This document shows, in pieces, positions 9,566 through 18,725 of a stretch of 64,000 nucleotides of DNA (the first letter of the stretch is position 1; every line of letters starts with the position of its first letter). The notes under the pieces are model-generated. The model saw only the letters and a list, made by a program, of their open reading frames with translations. It was not told the origin of the DNA and made no database searches. Source of the DNA: an uncultured Faecalibacterium sp. (GTDB lineage: Bacteria; Bacillota; Clostridia; Oscillospirales; Ruminococcaceae); NCBI GenBank assembly GCA_934511465.1, contig CAKSWG010000008.1, forward strand, positions 1 to 64,000, written 5' to 3'. Both the position numbers and the translations under genes were made by a program.

Positions 9566-9612
9566 AATACCTCCCGGCAGAATCGAAACAGATATCTGCC
9601 GGGAGGTATTTT
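9566..9612 (+). terminator. Terminator of PTS-mapP-malQ operon
   Basis: AATACCTCCCGGCAGA pairs over 16 bases with TCTGCCGGGAGGTATT, followed by TT. It starts 17 bases after the malQ stop. Confidence 0.9.
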
Positions 9613-9621
9613 GCAGTTTGG

Positions 9622-9810
9622 GGAAGCAAGGGCCGAGCTTCCGGTCTGCTGCGCGTCGTGTGGAGCTTTACGGTGTTTGAGCAGATCGGCACACTGGAAA
9701 GCCTGTACATCGTGTTTCCGGTGTCGTGGTGCGTGACCGTTGCGCTGATCTGGGCGGGCTATGCGGCGGTGCGCCCGTTGAAACAGGAAAGTGACAGAGT
9801 TTCGTTTTGA
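9622..9810 (+). pseudogene. Remnant of a membrane transporter C-terminus (MATE-like)
   Basis: The frame reads a hydrophobic stretch, ESLYIVFPVSWCVTVALIW, followed by a short basic tail and a stop. This resembles the last helix of MATE-type exporters, where a GLxGIWLAFP pattern is followed by a transmembrane helix. It has no start or ribosome site of its own, and its upstream frame is the malQ terminator hairpin. I read it as the surviving end of a deleted transporter gene. The family call is weak because only about 60 codons remain. Confidence 0.4.
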
Positions 9811-9835
9811 CATGTGAAACGGGATGCTTTATAAT
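9807..9835 (+). promoter_or_regulatory. Consensus sigma-A promoter of the GntR-family gene
   Basis: TTGACA (9807-9812) and TATAAT (9830-9835) are separated by 17 bases, a full-consensus promoter. It is about 70 bases upstream of the GntR ATG at 9906. The longer frame starting at 9807 therefore cannot be the translated one. Confidence 0.8.
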
Positions 9836-9905
9836 AAAAGCAGCAATGCCCGCAGAAGCCGCGTTTCTGGGGCAAAAACCACGGCAAGCAAAAAAGGAAA
9901 CCGCT

Positions 9906-10637
9906 ATGAGAGAAGAAAAAGCCGTCAGCCTGCCGCTGCTGCTGGACCCGCGCAGGCCAGAGGAGAACAACCGCGCCTATGCGTACCGGATGCTGCGCAA
10001 GAATATCATGACATTGCAGTTACAGCCGGGCTGTCAACTGAGCGAAGCCGACCTGTGCGAGCAGCTGGCGATGAGCCGCACGCCGGTGCACGAAGCGCTG
10101 ATGATGCTGAAGGGCGAATGGCTGGTGGATGTTCTGCCGCAGCGCGGCAGCATCGTGTCCAAGATCAGCATCCCGTACCTGAACGAGGGCTTTGCCATGC
10201 GCCGCATTCTGGAGCCGGCGCTGCTGCGCGGTCTGGCCGGGAAGCTGACGCCGGTGCAGCTGGACGAATTCCGAGCCCTGCTGGACCGGCAGAACACCGA
10301 CCTGTACCTTGATCAGGATGCGGCGGATGATTTTTTCATCTCGCTGGACAACGACTTCCACCGGCTGCTGTACCACGATTCCGGTTATGACCGTATCTGG
10401 GAAGCCATGCACAACGTCACTTCCCACATGGACCGCGTGCGCTATCTGGACTCGGCCCTTTGCCGGGGAAATATCGCTTCGGTGCAGAAAGAGCACGTGC
10501 AGATCTTTGTCTATCTGCGCGACGGCCTGCCGCCGCAGGTGGACGCGGAAGCGCTGTTTGAGCATCATCTTGGCATGTACCGCGAAAACTTTGCCCAGAT
10601 CTTGGAGCGGTTCCCGGATTTCTTTTTGAAAAAGTAA
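9906..10637 (+). CDS. GntR-family transcriptional regulator (FadR subfamily)
   Basis: 243 residues. The N-terminal winged helix is visible as QPGCQLSEADLCEQLAMSRTPVHEALMML, the standard GntR recognition pattern. The C-terminal FCD domain includes FAMRRILEPALLRGLA, DNDFHRLLYHDSGYDRIW and a late EHHLGMY, which carry the Asp and His residues that bind a metal and a carboxylic acid ligand in FadR-type proteins. The start at 9906 follows AAAGGAAA and lies downstream of the consensus promoter. It stands alone between terminators, so its targets are elsewhere; the GntR-like TGTATACAAG sites before the uronate genes are one candidate. Confidence 0.92.
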   Translation: MREEKAVSLPLLLDPRRPEENNRAYAYRMLRKNIMTLQLQPGCQLSEADLCEQLAMSRTPVHEALMMLKGEWLVDVLPQRGSIVSKISIPYLNEGFAMRRILEPALLRGLAGKLTPVQLDEFRALLDRQNTDLYLDQDAADDFFISLDNDFHRLLYHDSGYDRIWEAMHNVTSHMDRVRYLDSALCRGNIASVQKEHVQIFVYLRDGLPPQVDAEALFEHHLGMYRENFAQILERFPDFFLKK

Positions 10638-10641
10638 AAAA

Positions 10642-10684
10642 CACCCGCTGTCATGGCCCGGTAAGGCTGACAGCGGGTGCTTTT
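10642..10684 (+). terminator. Terminator between GntR and GNAT genes
   Basis: CACCCGCTGTCA pairs with TGACAGCGGGTG, then CTTTTA. The two flanking genes converge, so it can serve both. Confidence 0.85.
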
Positions 10685-11246
10685 ATTCGTAATGATAGGC
10701 CTTTACGGCGGGCTGATCGGCTTTGTGCTCCCCAATGATCTTTTCCATCCACACCATATCGTACCAGCGGCCGAACTTGTAGCCGCAGTTGCGGAAGGTG
10801 CCGCACAGCGCAAAACCGAGATGCGCGTGGAACTGGGCGCTGTTTTTGGTCAGGTATTCGTCCTCCACCTGCGGGCAGCCGATGCAGGCATACAGGTTCA
10901 GAATGCCCATATCCTTTAAACGGTCCGCCAGTGCTTCGTACAGCATCCGGCCCATGCCGCACTTCTGGGCGTTGTGGTCCAGATAGATGGTCAGCTCGCA
11001 GGCCCAGTCATAGGCGGCGCGGCCCACAAAGGCGCCGGCGTAAGCGTAGCCCTCGATGCGGCCATCCTTTTCAATGACCAGATACGGATATTTTTGCATC
11101 GTGTGCCGCATCCGGCCCTCGAACTCGGCGAGCGACGGCACGGTGTACTCAAAGGTAATGACCGTATGCTCCACATACCATGCATAAATTTGCAGAATGC
11201 GCGGCGCATCGGCAAGTGCGGCGTTGCGGATGGCGATCTGTGCCAT
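10683..11246 (-). CDS. GNAT N-acetyltransferase, phosphinothricin-acetyltransferase-like
   Basis: 187 residues matching the Pat/YncA group of GNAT enzymes: IRNAALADAPRILQIYAWYV at the start, TFEYTVPS, YAYAGAFVGRAAYDWACELTIYLD and the acetyl-CoA loop QKCGMGRMLYEAL. Members acetylate small amines such as methionine derivatives or phosphinothricin. The C-terminal GFALCGTFRNCGYKFGRWYDMVWMEK is typical of the family. AAGGAAG lies before the ATG at 11246. Real substrate is unknown. Confidence 0.9.
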   Translation of the reverse strand: MAQIAIRNAALADAPRILQIYAWYVEHTVITFEYTVPSLAEFEGRMRHTMQKYPYLVIEKDGRIEGYAYAGAFVGRAAYDWACELTIYLDHNAQKCGMGRMLYEALADRLKDMGILNLYACIGCPQVEDEYLTKNSAQFHAHLGFALCGTFRNCGYKFGRWYDMVWMEKIIGEHKADQPAVKAYHYE

Positions 11247-11485
11247 GATACAACTTCCTTCCCTATGGATCTGGCCCGATTATAGCACGCGGCAGAGGTG
11301 TTTTGCAATTTGCCCGGCGGGTAAGGGTGACGGATTTTAGGCCTGCTTTGCCAGATTTTCTGGTCAAAGCCGTAAAAATGGCGCTTTGTGCTCCGGAATT
11401 GCGCAAAAAGCTTGCAGGAATGCTGGTTTTTGTGGTATTATTAACAATATGTTCCCATTGTGGGGAAGAGAGAGGGGTAATCTGA

Positions 11486-13003
11486 ATGATCAACATCTGC
11501 ATCATCGCCACCATTGTGATCTATCTGGTGGGAATGCTGCTGGTTGGCTTTGTGTACAGCAAATCCAACGAGGACAGCAGCGATTTCTATCTCGGCGGCC
11601 GCAAGATGGGCCCGCTGGTCACGGCCATGAGCGCCGAAGCCAGCGATATGTCCAGCTGGCTGCTGATGGGTATGCCGGGCCTTGCGTACCTCACCGGCAT
11701 CGCATCGCCGGGCTGGACTGCCATCGGCCTTGCCGTGGGCACGTGGCTCAACTGGCTCATCGTGGCCCGTCGTCTGCGCCGCTACTCGGCCAACCTGAAC
11801 GCCATCACGGTGCCGCAGTTCCTTTCGCTGCGCTTCCACGACCAGCGCAACCTGTTGAACGCTTTGGGCGCGGTGATCATCATTGTGTTCTTCATCCCGT
11901 ACACCGCCTCCGGCTTTGCGGCCTGCGGCAAGCTGTTCAACAGCCTGTTCGGCGTGGATTACATGATCGCCATGATCCTGTCCGCCGTGGTCATTGTGGG
12001 CTACACCATTATGGGCGGCTTCCGCGCCGTGTCCACCACCGACCTGATCCAGTCCATCGTCATGAGCATGGCGCTCATCGCGGTGCTGGTGTATGGTGTC
12101 AGCGTGGCAGGCGGCTGGGATGTGGTGATCGAGAATGCCCGCAGCCTGCCCGGCTACCTGACCATGGCGGCCAGCCACAATGTGGCCGATAACAGCGCCA
12201 CTTCCTACAGCCTGCTGGACATCGTGTCCACGCTGGCATGGGGTCTGGGCTACTTCGGCATGCCCCACATCCTGCTGCGCTTCATGGCCATTGAGGACGA
12301 AAAGAAGCTGGTGCTCAGCCGCCGCATTGCAAGCGTGTGGGTGGTCATTGCCATGACCGCTTCCATCGTCATCGGCATGGTGGGTCTGGGCATGACCAAG
12401 GCGGGCGCACTGGAGTTCCTGAGCGGCGCTTCCAGCGAGACCCTGATCGTGCGGGTGGCCAGCCTGATCGCTCAGCACGGCGTGCTGGCAGCCATTCTGG
12501 CAGGCCTGATCCTTGCCGGCATCCTTGCCGCTACCATGTCCACCGCCGACAGCCAGATGCTGGCAGCGGCCTCCAGCGTATCCCAGAACATCCTGCAGGA
12601 GTTCGGCCACATGAAGCTGACCGAGAAGCAGAGCCTGTTCGCTGCCCGCCTGACCATCATCTGCATCAGCGTGGTGGGCGTGGTGCTGGCCCGCGACCCC
12701 AACTCCAGTGTGTTCGGCATCGTCAGCTTTGCATGGGCCGGCTTCGGCGGCTCCTTTGGCGCGGTGGTGCTGTGCTCCCTGTTCTGGAAGCGCTGCAACT
12801 GGCAGGGTGCTCTGGCCGGTATGCTCTCCGGCGGCCTGATGGTCTTTGTATGGAAGTACATCATCAGCCCGCTGGGCGGCGTGTTTGGCATCTACGAGCT
12901 GCTGCCTGCCTTCCTGACCTCTCTGCTGGTCTGCGTGATCGTCAGCCTTGTCACACCGGCTCCTTCTGCTGAGATCGAGGCAGAGTTTGAAGCTGCCAAG
13001 TAA
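11486..13003 (+). CDS. putP: Sodium/proline-type solute symporter (SSF family)
   Basis: 505 residues with about 13 membrane helices. The N-terminus DFYLGGRKMGPLVTAMSAEASDMSSWLLMG is the sodium:solute symporter signature that contributes to the Na+ site, and GILAATMSTADSQMLAAAS is the conserved later motif seen in PutP. It would import proline with Na+. A related substrate cannot be ruled out from sequence. The gene is monocistronic: about 240 bases without other genes lie upstream and a terminator hairpin follows. Confidence 0.93.
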   Translation: MINICIIATIVIYLVGMLLVGFVYSKSNEDSSDFYLGGRKMGPLVTAMSAEASDMSSWLLMGMPGLAYLTGIASPGWTAIGLAVGTWLNWLIVARRLRRYSANLNAITVPQFLSLRFHDQRNLLNALGAVIIIVFFIPYTASGFAACGKLFNSLFGVDYMIAMILSAVVIVGYTIMGGFRAVSTTDLIQSIVMSMALIAVLVYGVSVAGGWDVVIENARSLPGYLTMAASHNVADNSATSYSLLDIVSTLAWGLGYFGMPHILLRFMAIEDEKKLVLSRRIASVWVVIAMTASIVIGMVGLGMTKAGALEFLSGASSETLIVRVASLIAQHGVLAAILAGLILAGILAATMSTADSQMLAAASSVSQNILQEFGHMKLTEKQSLFAARLTIICISVVGVVLARDPNSSVFGIVSFAWAGFGGSFGAVVLCSLFWKRCNWQGALAGMLSGGLMVFVWKYIISPLGGVFGIYELLPAFLTSLLVCVIVSLVTPAPSAEIEAEFEAAK

Positions 13004-13068
13004 AAACGATTTGGAATGCCCTCCGCTGTGCTCTGGGCATAGCAGCGGAAAATGATGGATCCTTATGC

Positions 13069-13106
13069 AAAAGAGCAAAGCCGGCGGGCTTTGCTCTTTT
13101 GTTTTT
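13069..13106 (+). terminator. Terminator after the putP-type gene
   Basis: AAAAGAGCAAAGCC pairs with GGCTTTGCTCTTTT, followed by GTTTTTT. Confidence 0.85.
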
Positions 13107-13220
13107 TCACAGGTGGGGACGGAGAGGGAAACTGCATTCTGCTCACATCCTTTTTCACAGGATAACACGGGAATGTGGAAAACACAACCGACGGAACGTT
13201 TGCCTTCCGGTTTACAAAAC

Positions 13221-13258
13221 AAAAAGGACGTGCTCCCTTGCGGGAACACGTCCTTTTT
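13221..13258 (-). terminator. Terminator of pckA
   Basis: AAAAAGGACGTGCTCCC pairs with GGGAACACGTCCTTTTT around TTGC. It lies 35 bases beyond the pckA stop on the minus strand. Confidence 0.9.
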
Positions 13259-13292
13259 ACTGCTTACTTATAAGTATCAGGCAGAGATCAGC

Positions 13293-14897
13293 TTACAGCT
13301 GGGGGCCGGCAGAGACCAGAGCCTTGCCGTGCTCGTTGCCCTCGTACTTCTTGAAGTTCTTGATGAAGCGGCTTGCCAGATCCTTGGCCTTCTCTTCCCA
13401 CTGGGAAGCGTCAGCATAGGTGTCGCGAGGATCCAGAATGCCGGTGTCCACGCCGTTCAGCACGGTGGGAACCTCGAAGTCGAAGTAGGGGATCTTCTTG
13501 GTGGGGACATTGTTGATGTCGCCGTTCAGGATGGCGTCGATGATGCCGCGGGTATCCTTGATGGAGATGCGCTTGCCGGTGCCGTTCCAGCCGGTGTTGA
13601 CCAGATAAGCCTTGGCGCCGCTCTTCTGCATCTTCTTGACCAGCTCCTCAGCATACTTGGTGGGGTGCAGCTCCAGGAAGGCCTGGCCGAAGCATGCAGA
13701 GAAGGTGGGGGTGGGCTCGGTGATGCCGCGCTCGGTGCCTGCCAGCTTTGCAGTGAAGCCGGACAGGAAGTAGTACTGGGTCTGCTCGGGGCTCAGGATG
13801 GAGACCGGGGGCAGAACGCCGAATGCGTCAGCAGACAGGAAGATGACGTTCTTTGCAGCGGGTGCAGAAGAAATGGGGCGGACGATGTTCTTGATGTGGT
13901 TGATGGGGTAGGACACACGGGTGTTCTCGGTAACGCTCTTATCAGCGAAATCGATGTGGCCCTCAGCATCCAGAGTGACGTTCTCCAGCAGAGCGTTGCG
14001 CTTGATGGCGTTGTAGATATCGGGCTCGGAGTCCTTATCCAGGTTGATGACCTTAGCGTAGCAGCCGCCCTCGAAGTTGAACACGCCGTTGTCGTCCCAG
14101 CCGTGCTCGTCATCGCCGATCAGCAGACGCTTGGGATCGGTGGACAGGGTGGTCTTGCCGGTGCCGGACAGACCGAAGAAGATAGCGGTGTTCTCGCCGT
14201 TCAGGTCGGTGTTGGCAGAGCAGTGCATGGAAGCCATGCCCTTCAGCGGCAGGAAGTAGTTCATCATGGAGAACATGCCCTTCTTCATCTCGCCGCCGTA
14301 CCAGGTGTTGACGATGACCTGCTCCTTGCTGGTGATGTTGAACACAACAGCAGTCTCAGAGTTCAGGCCCAGCTCCTTGTAGTTCTCAACCTTGGCCTTG
14401 GATGCGTTGTAGACAACGAAATCGGGCTCAAAGTTCTCCAGCTCCTCAGCGGTGGGCTTGATGAACATGTTGGTGACGAAGTGTGCCTGCCATGCAACTT
14501 CCATGACAAAGCGGATGGCCATGCGGGTATCCTTGTTGGCACCGCAGAATGCATCCACCACGTACAGGCGCTTGTTGGACAGCTCCTTCTGAGCAATAGC
14601 CTTCACAGCAGCCCATGCTTCCTGAGAAGCGGGGTGGTTGTCGTTCTTGTACTCGTCAGAAGTCCACCACACGGTGTCCTTGGAGTTCTCGTCCATAACG
14701 ATGAACTTGTCCTTGGGAGAACGGCCGGTGTAGATGCCGGTCATAACGTTCACAGCACCCAGCTCGCTGACCTGGCCCTTTTCGTAGCCTTCCAGACCGG
14801 GCTTGGTCTCTTCCTCGAACAGCTGCTCGTAGGAGGGGTTGTACACGACCTCGGTCGTGCCGGTAATGCCATACTTGGTAAGATCCAACTTTGCCAT
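13293..14897 (-). CDS. pckA: Phosphoenolpyruvate carboxykinase (ATP)
   Basis: 534 residues, the usual length. The enzyme interconverts oxaloacetate plus ATP with PEP, CO2 and ADP in the cytoplasm. Key sites are [12 protein letters not shown] (substrate arginine), MHCSAN, the P-loop [13 protein letters not shown], the metal site [21 protein letters not shown] and NTGWNGTG. The ATG at 14897 ([10 protein letters not shown]) has AGAGGT 8 bases upstream; the 43 extra codons in the longer frame lie in a GC-rich leader hairpin and are not coding. It stands alone with its own terminator. In gut Firmicutes it may work in either the anaplerotic or gluconeogenic direction. Confidence 0.97.
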   Translation of the reverse strand: MAKLDLTKYGITGTTEVVYNPSYEQLFEEETKPGLEGYEKGQVSELGAVNVMTGIYTGRSPKDKFIVMDENSKDTVWWTSDEYKNDNHPASQEAWAAVKAIAQKELSNKRLYVVDAFCGANKDTRMAIRFVMEVAWQAHFVTNMFIKPTAEELENFEPDFVVYNASKAKVENYKELGLNSETAVVFNITSKEQVIVNTWYGGEMKKGMFSMMNYFLPLKGMASMHCSANTDLNGENTAIFFGLSGTGKTTLSTDPKRLLIGDDEHGWDDNGVFNFEGGCYAKVINLDKDSEPDIYNAIKRNALLENVTLDAEGHIDFADKSVTENTRVSYPINHIKNIVRPISSAPAAKNVIFLSADAFGVLPPVSILSPEQTQYYFLSGFTAKLAGTERGITEPTPTFSACFGQAFLELHPTKYAEELVKKMQKSGAKAYLVNTGWNGTGKRISIKDTRGIIDAILNGDINNVPTKKIPYFDFEVPTVLNGVDTGILDPRDTYADASQWEEKAKDLASRFIKNFKKYEGNEHGKALVSAGPQL

Positions 14898-14945
14898 ATT
14901 TGCGATACCTCTACTTTCGTTTGATCCATACATCCTGTGTAGGAC

Positions 14946-14974
14946 GCAGCGCTTGCCGGCGTGCCGGACGCTGC
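14946..14974 (-). promoter_or_regulatory. Hairpin in pckA 5' leader
   Basis: Two nested stems, GCAGCG/CGCTGC and CCGGC/GCCGG, form about 50 bases before the pckA start codon. No T-run follows, so it is more likely an mRNA stability or protein-binding hairpin than a terminator. Confidence 0.4.
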
Positions 14975-15340
14975 GCAGGGGGAGTGCAGTTTGTAAATGC
15001 AAATTCTCCTGTTTATCATTATACATAAAAGTACCTCAAAATCAATAAACGAATCGTGCTATTTGCAGAAAAGAAACAAATTTCATTAAGAAATTTAACC
15101 AGATGAAACTAATTCAGGAAACAAAAGCCGAAGGCAAAGCCTGAAAAAATAAGGTGGAACGGCAGAAAAGCCAATTTTTGATAAAATTTTGACAAGCTGG
15201 GATGCATGGAGAAAACGTGCGTAAAAACAGCCTTTTTCCGGGCAGAGGGCGCAGCGGGACGGCATAAAGCAAAAATTGACAGCCCGATTTGTGCAATTTT
15301 TACGGTATTTCATCCGTTTTTGTGGCAAAGAAGCTTTGCC

Positions 15341-15351
15341 TGTGGTATACT
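15341..15351 (+). promoter_or_regulatory. Extended -10 promoter of the YiiX-like gene
   Basis: TGTGG-TATACT gives an extended -10 element 60 bases before the ATG at 15411. The -35 region is not consensus at proper spacing. Confidence 0.4.
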
Positions 15352-15410
15352 ATCGGCAGGCAAAAAACATCTCCGCCTTTGGCGCAGTACATATATAAGG
15401 AAACCACACC

Positions 15411-16043
15411 ATGAAAACCATCTACATCCTGCTCACCCGGTCGGGCACGCTGCTGTCCAACCTTGTCTACGCCGTTACCGGTGCAAACTATACCCATGCG
15501 TCGCTTGCCTTTGACGAAGACCTGAGCTGCCTGTACAGCTCTACCCGCAAAAACGGCTACACCATGTTCCCGGCGGGGCCCAGCAAAGAATACCTGAACC
15601 GGGGCGTGTTCCGTCTGCGGGAAAATGTGCCCTGTGCACTGTACGCGCTGGAAGTGACCGACGAGGCCTACACCCGCGCCCGCCGCCGCGCCGAACACAT
15701 GATGGTCCACGGCAGGCTGTACCGCTTCAACGTGCTGGGCCTTGTGCTGTGCGCCATGCATATCCGTTGGCAGCGCCGCCGGCACTATTTCTGCTCCCAG
15801 TTTGTCAGCGAGGTGCTGGAAAAGAGCGGCGCCGTGGCACTGCCCAAGCACAGCACCCTGATGCACCCGAACGACTACACCCGGCTGGAAGAGCTGGAGT
15901 GTGTGTACAAGGGTACGCTGGCCGGCCTGCCGCAGCGCCAGCAGATGGAATTTGACCAGAGCGAGACGGTGGTCAGCGTGTATCTGGGGCTGGCGCTGGG
16001 CCTGTTCCGCACCGGTGCAGCCCGGGTGCGGGAGATTTTTTGA
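15411..16043 (+). CDS. YiiX/YebB-like permuted papain-fold (NlpC/P60-related) protein
   Basis: 210 residues. YTHASLAFDEDLSCLYSS carries the His-containing motif that opens the permuted NlpC/P60 fold, and HYFCSQFVSEVLEKSG carries the later Cys motif. Proteins of this type are thiol peptidases, amidases or acyltransferases; many have unknown substrates. No signal peptide is obvious although the first 20 residues are fairly hydrophobic. A hydrophobic patch, FNVLGLVLCAMHI, lies before the Cys. It is transcribed alone, directly upstream of two tRNA genes. A precise role cannot be given. Confidence 0.8.
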   Translation: MKTIYILLTRSGTLLSNLVYAVTGANYTHASLAFDEDLSCLYSSTRKNGYTMFPAGPSKEYLNRGVFRLRENVPCALYALEVTDEAYTRARRRAEHMMVHGRLYRFNVLGLVLCAMHIRWQRRRHYFCSQFVSEVLEKSGAVALPKHSTLMHPNDYTRLEELECVYKGTLAGLPQRQQMEFDQSETVVSVYLGLALGLFRTGAARVREIF

Positions 16044-16061
16044 AAAAATTGAAATTTTGTG

Positions 16062-16090
16062 TTGACAAAGTACGACCTCTATGCTAAAAT
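16062..16090 (+). promoter_or_regulatory. Promoter of the tRNA pair
   Basis: TTGACA (16062-16067) and TAAAAT (16085-16090) are 17 bases apart, 42 bases before tRNA-Glu. It lies directly after the stop of the YiiX-like gene. Confidence 0.8.
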
Positions 16091-16131
16091 AACCAAGTCG
16101 GGAGCGAACGCCCGATGCAAAATGGACGTAT

Positions 16132-16206
16132 GGCCCGTTGGTCAAGCGGTTAAGACAGAGGCCTCTCACGCCTTTAACATCGGTTCGATTCCGGTACGGG
16201 TCACCA
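16132..16206 (+). tRNA. tRNA-Glu (anticodon CTC)
   Basis: The cloverleaf is complete. Acceptor GGCCCGT pairs with ACGGGTC, the D arm contains TCAAGCGGTTAAGA, the anticodon stem GAGGC/GCCTT holds the loop CTCTCAC with anticodon CTC, and the T arm contains GGTTCGATTCC. The CCA end is encoded at 16204-16206. CTC reads GAG, so this is the second glutamate isoacceptor. Confidence 0.93.
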
Positions 16207-16247
16207 TTTTATAGTAGTAAAACGGTCATGTGCCGTTTTATATAGAT

Positions 16248-16324
16248 GCCTCTTTAGCTCAGTCGGTTAGAGCACCTGACTGTTAATCAGGGTGTCGCCT
16301 GTTCGAGTCAGGCAAGAGGCGCCA
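16248..16324 (+). tRNA. tRNA-Asn (anticodon GTT)
   Basis: Acceptor GCCTCTT pairs with AAGAGGC. The D arm is AGCTCAGTCGGTTAGAGC, the anticodon stem CTGAC/GTCAG-like flanks the loop TGTTAAT with GTT, and the T loop is TTCGAGT. G73 and an encoded CCA end it. It follows tRNA-Glu after 41 bases and is probably cotranscribed. Confidence 0.95.
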
Positions 16325-16326
16325 GC

Positions 16327-16356
16327 AAAGCGATGGAAGTTTTCCATCGCTTTTTT
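16327..16356 (+). terminator. Terminator after the tRNA pair
   Basis: AAAGCGATGGAA pairs with TTCCATCGCTTT, followed by TTT, three bases after the tRNA-Asn CCA. Confidence 0.9.
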
Positions 16357-16437
16357 CTTTTTCTGCCACCGCTTTTGTTGACAGAAAATGCAGGGCGGGA
16401 TATACTTAAAATAATAAGCGAAACAGGAGGAAACTCC

Positions 16438-16570
16438 TTCCGTCATTGCCTGCGGCAATGCCACCTCTCTCTATGAGGGAGGCTTTGGCAAAACCGGAAA
16501 CTCTGCCGCACTGCCAAAGGCCCCATCTCCGAGGGGGCTGGCACGGCATAAGCCGTGACTGGGGGAGTTT
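16438..16570. repeat. Dispersed CTCTC/GAGAG repeat-like element before trpS
   Basis: This stretch holds several short palindromes: TTGCCTGCGGCAA, CCTCTCTCTATGAGGGAGG, CCCCATCTCCGAGGGGG and CACGGCATAAGCCGTG. It ends in GACTGGGGGAGTTT, similar to GACTGAGGGAGTTT in the element at 47880-47956. I take it as a diverged member of the genome's palindromic repeats. It lies in the trpS leader. Confidence 0.5.
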
Positions 16571-16593
16571 GCCCTTTAAAAAAGGAGAACATC

Positions 16594-17655
16594 ATGAAAA
16601 AAATCATTCTGACCGGCGACCGTCCCACCGGCCGCCTGCATGTGGGCCACTATGTCGGTTCCCTGAAGGAGCGGGTGCGCCTGCAGAACTCCGGCGAGTA
16701 CGATGAGATCTACGTTATGATCGCCGATGCACAGGCCCTGACCGACAACGCCGACAACCCGGAAAAGGTGCGCCAGAACATCCTGCAGGTGGCACTGGAC
16801 TATCTGGCCTGCGGCATCGACCCCGCCAAGACCCATATTTTCATCCAGTCCATGGTGCCGGAATTGACGGAGCTGAGCTTCTACTATATGAACCTCGTCA
16901 CCGTGAGCCGCCTGCAGCGCAACCCCACCGTCAAGAGCGAGATCCACATGCGCAACTTCGAGACCAGCATCCCGGTGGGCTTCTTCTGCTACCCCATCAG
17001 TCAGGCGGCGGACATCACCGCCTTCCATGCCACCACCGTGCCTGCCGGTGAGGATCAGAAGCCCATGATCGAGCAGTGCTGCGAGATCGTGCGCAAATTC
17101 AACGCCGTTTACGGTGACACCCTGACCGAGCCGGAGATCGTGCTGCCCCAGAACGCCGCCTGCCTGCGCCTGCCCGGCACCGACGGCAAGGCCAAGATGA
17201 GCAAGAGCCTCGGCAACTGCATCTACCTCTCCGAGGAGCCGGAAGACATCAAAAAGAAGGTCATGTCCATGTACACCGACCCCAACCACCTGCGGGTGCA
17301 GGACCCCGGCAAGGTGGAGGGCAACCCGGTGTTCATCTATCTGGACGCCTTCTGCCGTCCGGAGCACTTTGCAGAGTTCTGGCCGGAATACCAGAACCTC
17401 GACGAGGTGAAGGCGCACTACCAGCGCGGTGGTCTGGGCGACGTGAAGGTGAAAAAGTTCCTGAACAGCGTCATGCAGGCCGAGCTGGAGCCCATCCGCA
17501 CCCGCCGCAAGGAGTGGGAGCAGCGCCTGCCCGAGGTGGTGGAGATCCTGAAAGAGGGCAGCGCCTACGCGGAAAAGACTGCCGCCGCCACGCTGGCCGA
17601 AGTGCGCAAGTCCATGCGCATCGATTACTTCGAGAATGACAATCTGCTGAAATAA
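16594..17655 (+). CDS. trpS: Tryptophanyl-tRNA synthetase
   Basis: 353 residues, a class I synthetase that charges tRNA-Trp. [18 protein letters not shown] carries the HIGH-type signature, and [11 protein letters not shown] carries KMSKS. The middle [21 protein letters not shown] is characteristic of bacterial TrpS. The ATG at 16594 follows AAAAAAGGAGAAC; the longer frame begins within the repeat. No T-box sequence is apparent upstream. Confidence 0.97.
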   Translation: MKKIILTGDRPTGRLHVGHYVGSLKERVRLQNSGEYDEIYVMIADAQALTDNADNPEKVRQNILQVALDYLACGIDPAKTHIFIQSMVPELTELSFYYMNLVTVSRLQRNPTVKSEIHMRNFETSIPVGFFCYPISQAADITAFHATTVPAGEDQKPMIEQCCEIVRKFNAVYGDTLTEPEIVLPQNAACLRLPGTDGKAKMSKSLGNCIYLSEEPEDIKKKVMSMYTDPNHLRVQDPGKVEGNPVFIYLDAFCRPEHFAEFWPEYQNLDEVKAHYQRGGLGDVKVKKFLNSVMQAELEPIRTRRKEWEQRLPEVVEILKEGSAYAEKTAAATLAEVRKSMRIDYFENDNLLK

Positions 17656-17661
17656 AAATGG

Positions 17662-17702
17662 AAGGGGCTGTTGCACGGTATCTGTGTAGCGGCCCCTTTT
17701 TG
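17662..17702 (+). terminator. Terminator after trpS
   Basis: AAGGGGCTGTTGCAC pairs with GTGTAGCGGCCCCTT with small mismatches, then TTTT. It sits only 19 bases before the next ATG, whose ribosome site AAAGGAG lies just after it. Confidence 0.75.
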
Positions 17703-17720
17703 CATAAAGGAGTGTTTTTC

Positions 17721-18725
17721 ATGTATCAGGCATCCGATGCACGTTATTCCTCCATGCCGTACCACCGCTGCGGCAAAAGCGGCCTGCTGCTGCCGGCCGT
17801 CTCGCTGGGCTTCTGGCACAACTTTGGCGATACGGCCCGTTACGACACCATGAAGCAGCTCTGCTTCACGGCCTTCGACCACGGCATCACCCACTTTGAC
17901 CTCGCCAACAACTACGGCCCGGAGCCGGGCAGCGCCGAGAAAAACCTTGGCCGCATCCTGCACGAAAACTTTATGCCCTACCGCGATGAGCTGATCATCA
18001 GCACCAAGGCGGGCTATACCATGTGGGATGGCCCCTATGGCGACTGGGGCAGCCGCAAGTATCTGCTGGCAAGTCTGGACCAGAGCCTGCAGCGGCTGGG
18101 GCTGGACTATGTGGACATTTACTATCACCACCGCATGGACCCCAACACTCCGCTGGAAGAGACCATGGGCGCGCTGGCAACGGCGGTGCACAGCGGCAAA
18201 GCCCTGTACGCGGGCCTTTCCAACTACAACGGCGAAACGCTGGAAAAGGCCGCTGCCATCCTGAACGAGCTGCATGTGCCCTTTGTGATCAACCAGAACC
18301 GCTACTCCATCTTCGACCGCACCATTGAGCACAACGGCCTGAAGGATACCGCCGTGCGCCTGAACAAGGGCATCATTGCGTTCAGCCCGCTGGCACAGGG
18401 CCTGCTGACCAACCGTTACCTGAACGGCATCCCGGAGGACAGCCGCGTGCGCACCGATGGCCGCTTTTTGAAGGAATCCGCCCTCACCGAGGAAAAGCTG
18501 GCCCAGATCCGTGCCTTGAACGAGATCGCCGCTTCCCGCGGGCAGACGCTGGCCGAGATGGCACTGGCGTGGATCCTGAAGGATGGCAAAGTGACCAGTG
18601 TGCTGATCGGCGCATCCCGCCCGGAGCAGATCATGGACAACATCAAGGCGCTGGAAAACACTACCTTTACCGAAGAGGAGCTGAACGCCATTGATAAGGC
18701 TTCGGGATTTGGAGGAAAAGCATGA
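17721..18725 (+). CDS. Aldo/keto reductase (YghZ / glyceraldehyde-3-phosphate reductase-like)
   Basis: A 334-residue TIM-barrel NADPH oxidoreductase. DLANNYGPEPGSAEKNLGRIL has the catalytic Asp-Tyr context, IISTKAGYTMWDGPYGDWGSRKY has the lysine, and YVDIYYHHRMDPNTPLEETM has the His. This pattern matches the AKR14 group represented by E. coli YghZ, which reduces L-glyceraldehyde-3-phosphate and methylglyoxal. The C-terminal half has AFSPLAQGLLTNRYL and VLIGASRPEQI for NADP. AAAGGAG precedes the ATG. It overlaps the following SDR gene by ATGA, so the two are translated together. Confidence 0.93.
   Translation: MYQASDARYSSMPYHRCGKSGLLLPAVSLGFWHNFGDTARYDTMKQLCFTAFDHGITHFDLANNYGPEPGSAEKNLGRILHENFMPYRDELIISTKAGYTMWDGPYGDWGSRKYLLASLDQSLQRLGLDYVDIYYHHRMDPNTPLEETMGALATAVHSGKALYAGLSNYNGETLEKAAAILNELHVPFVINQNRYSIFDRTIEHNGLKDTAVRLNKGIIAFSPLAQGLLTNRYLNGIPEDSRVRTDGRFLKESALTEEKLAQIRALNEIAASRGQTLAEMALAWILKDGKVTSVLIGASRPEQIMDNIKALENTTFTEEELNAIDKASGFGGKA

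Larger units (their letters stand above)
14898..15410. other. Divergent intergenic region, pckA leader and promoter zone
   Basis: These 513 bases hold no convincing gene. The pckA side has a GC-rich hairpin (14946-14974: GCAGCG, CCGGC-GT-GCCGG, CGCTGC) in the mRNA leader, then an AT-rich stretch at 15000-15230 suited to promoters. The other side ends in an extended -10 box (15341-15351). Confidence 0.6.

Noticed and set aside
15095-15328. Minus-strand 77-codon frame upstream of pckA
   Set aside because: AT-rich intergenic DNA, no ribosome site, and overlap with the promoter side of the YiiX-like gene.
16570-16593. T-box control of trpS
   Set aside because: The GGGTGGNACC-type sequence seen before thrS is absent from the trpS leader.
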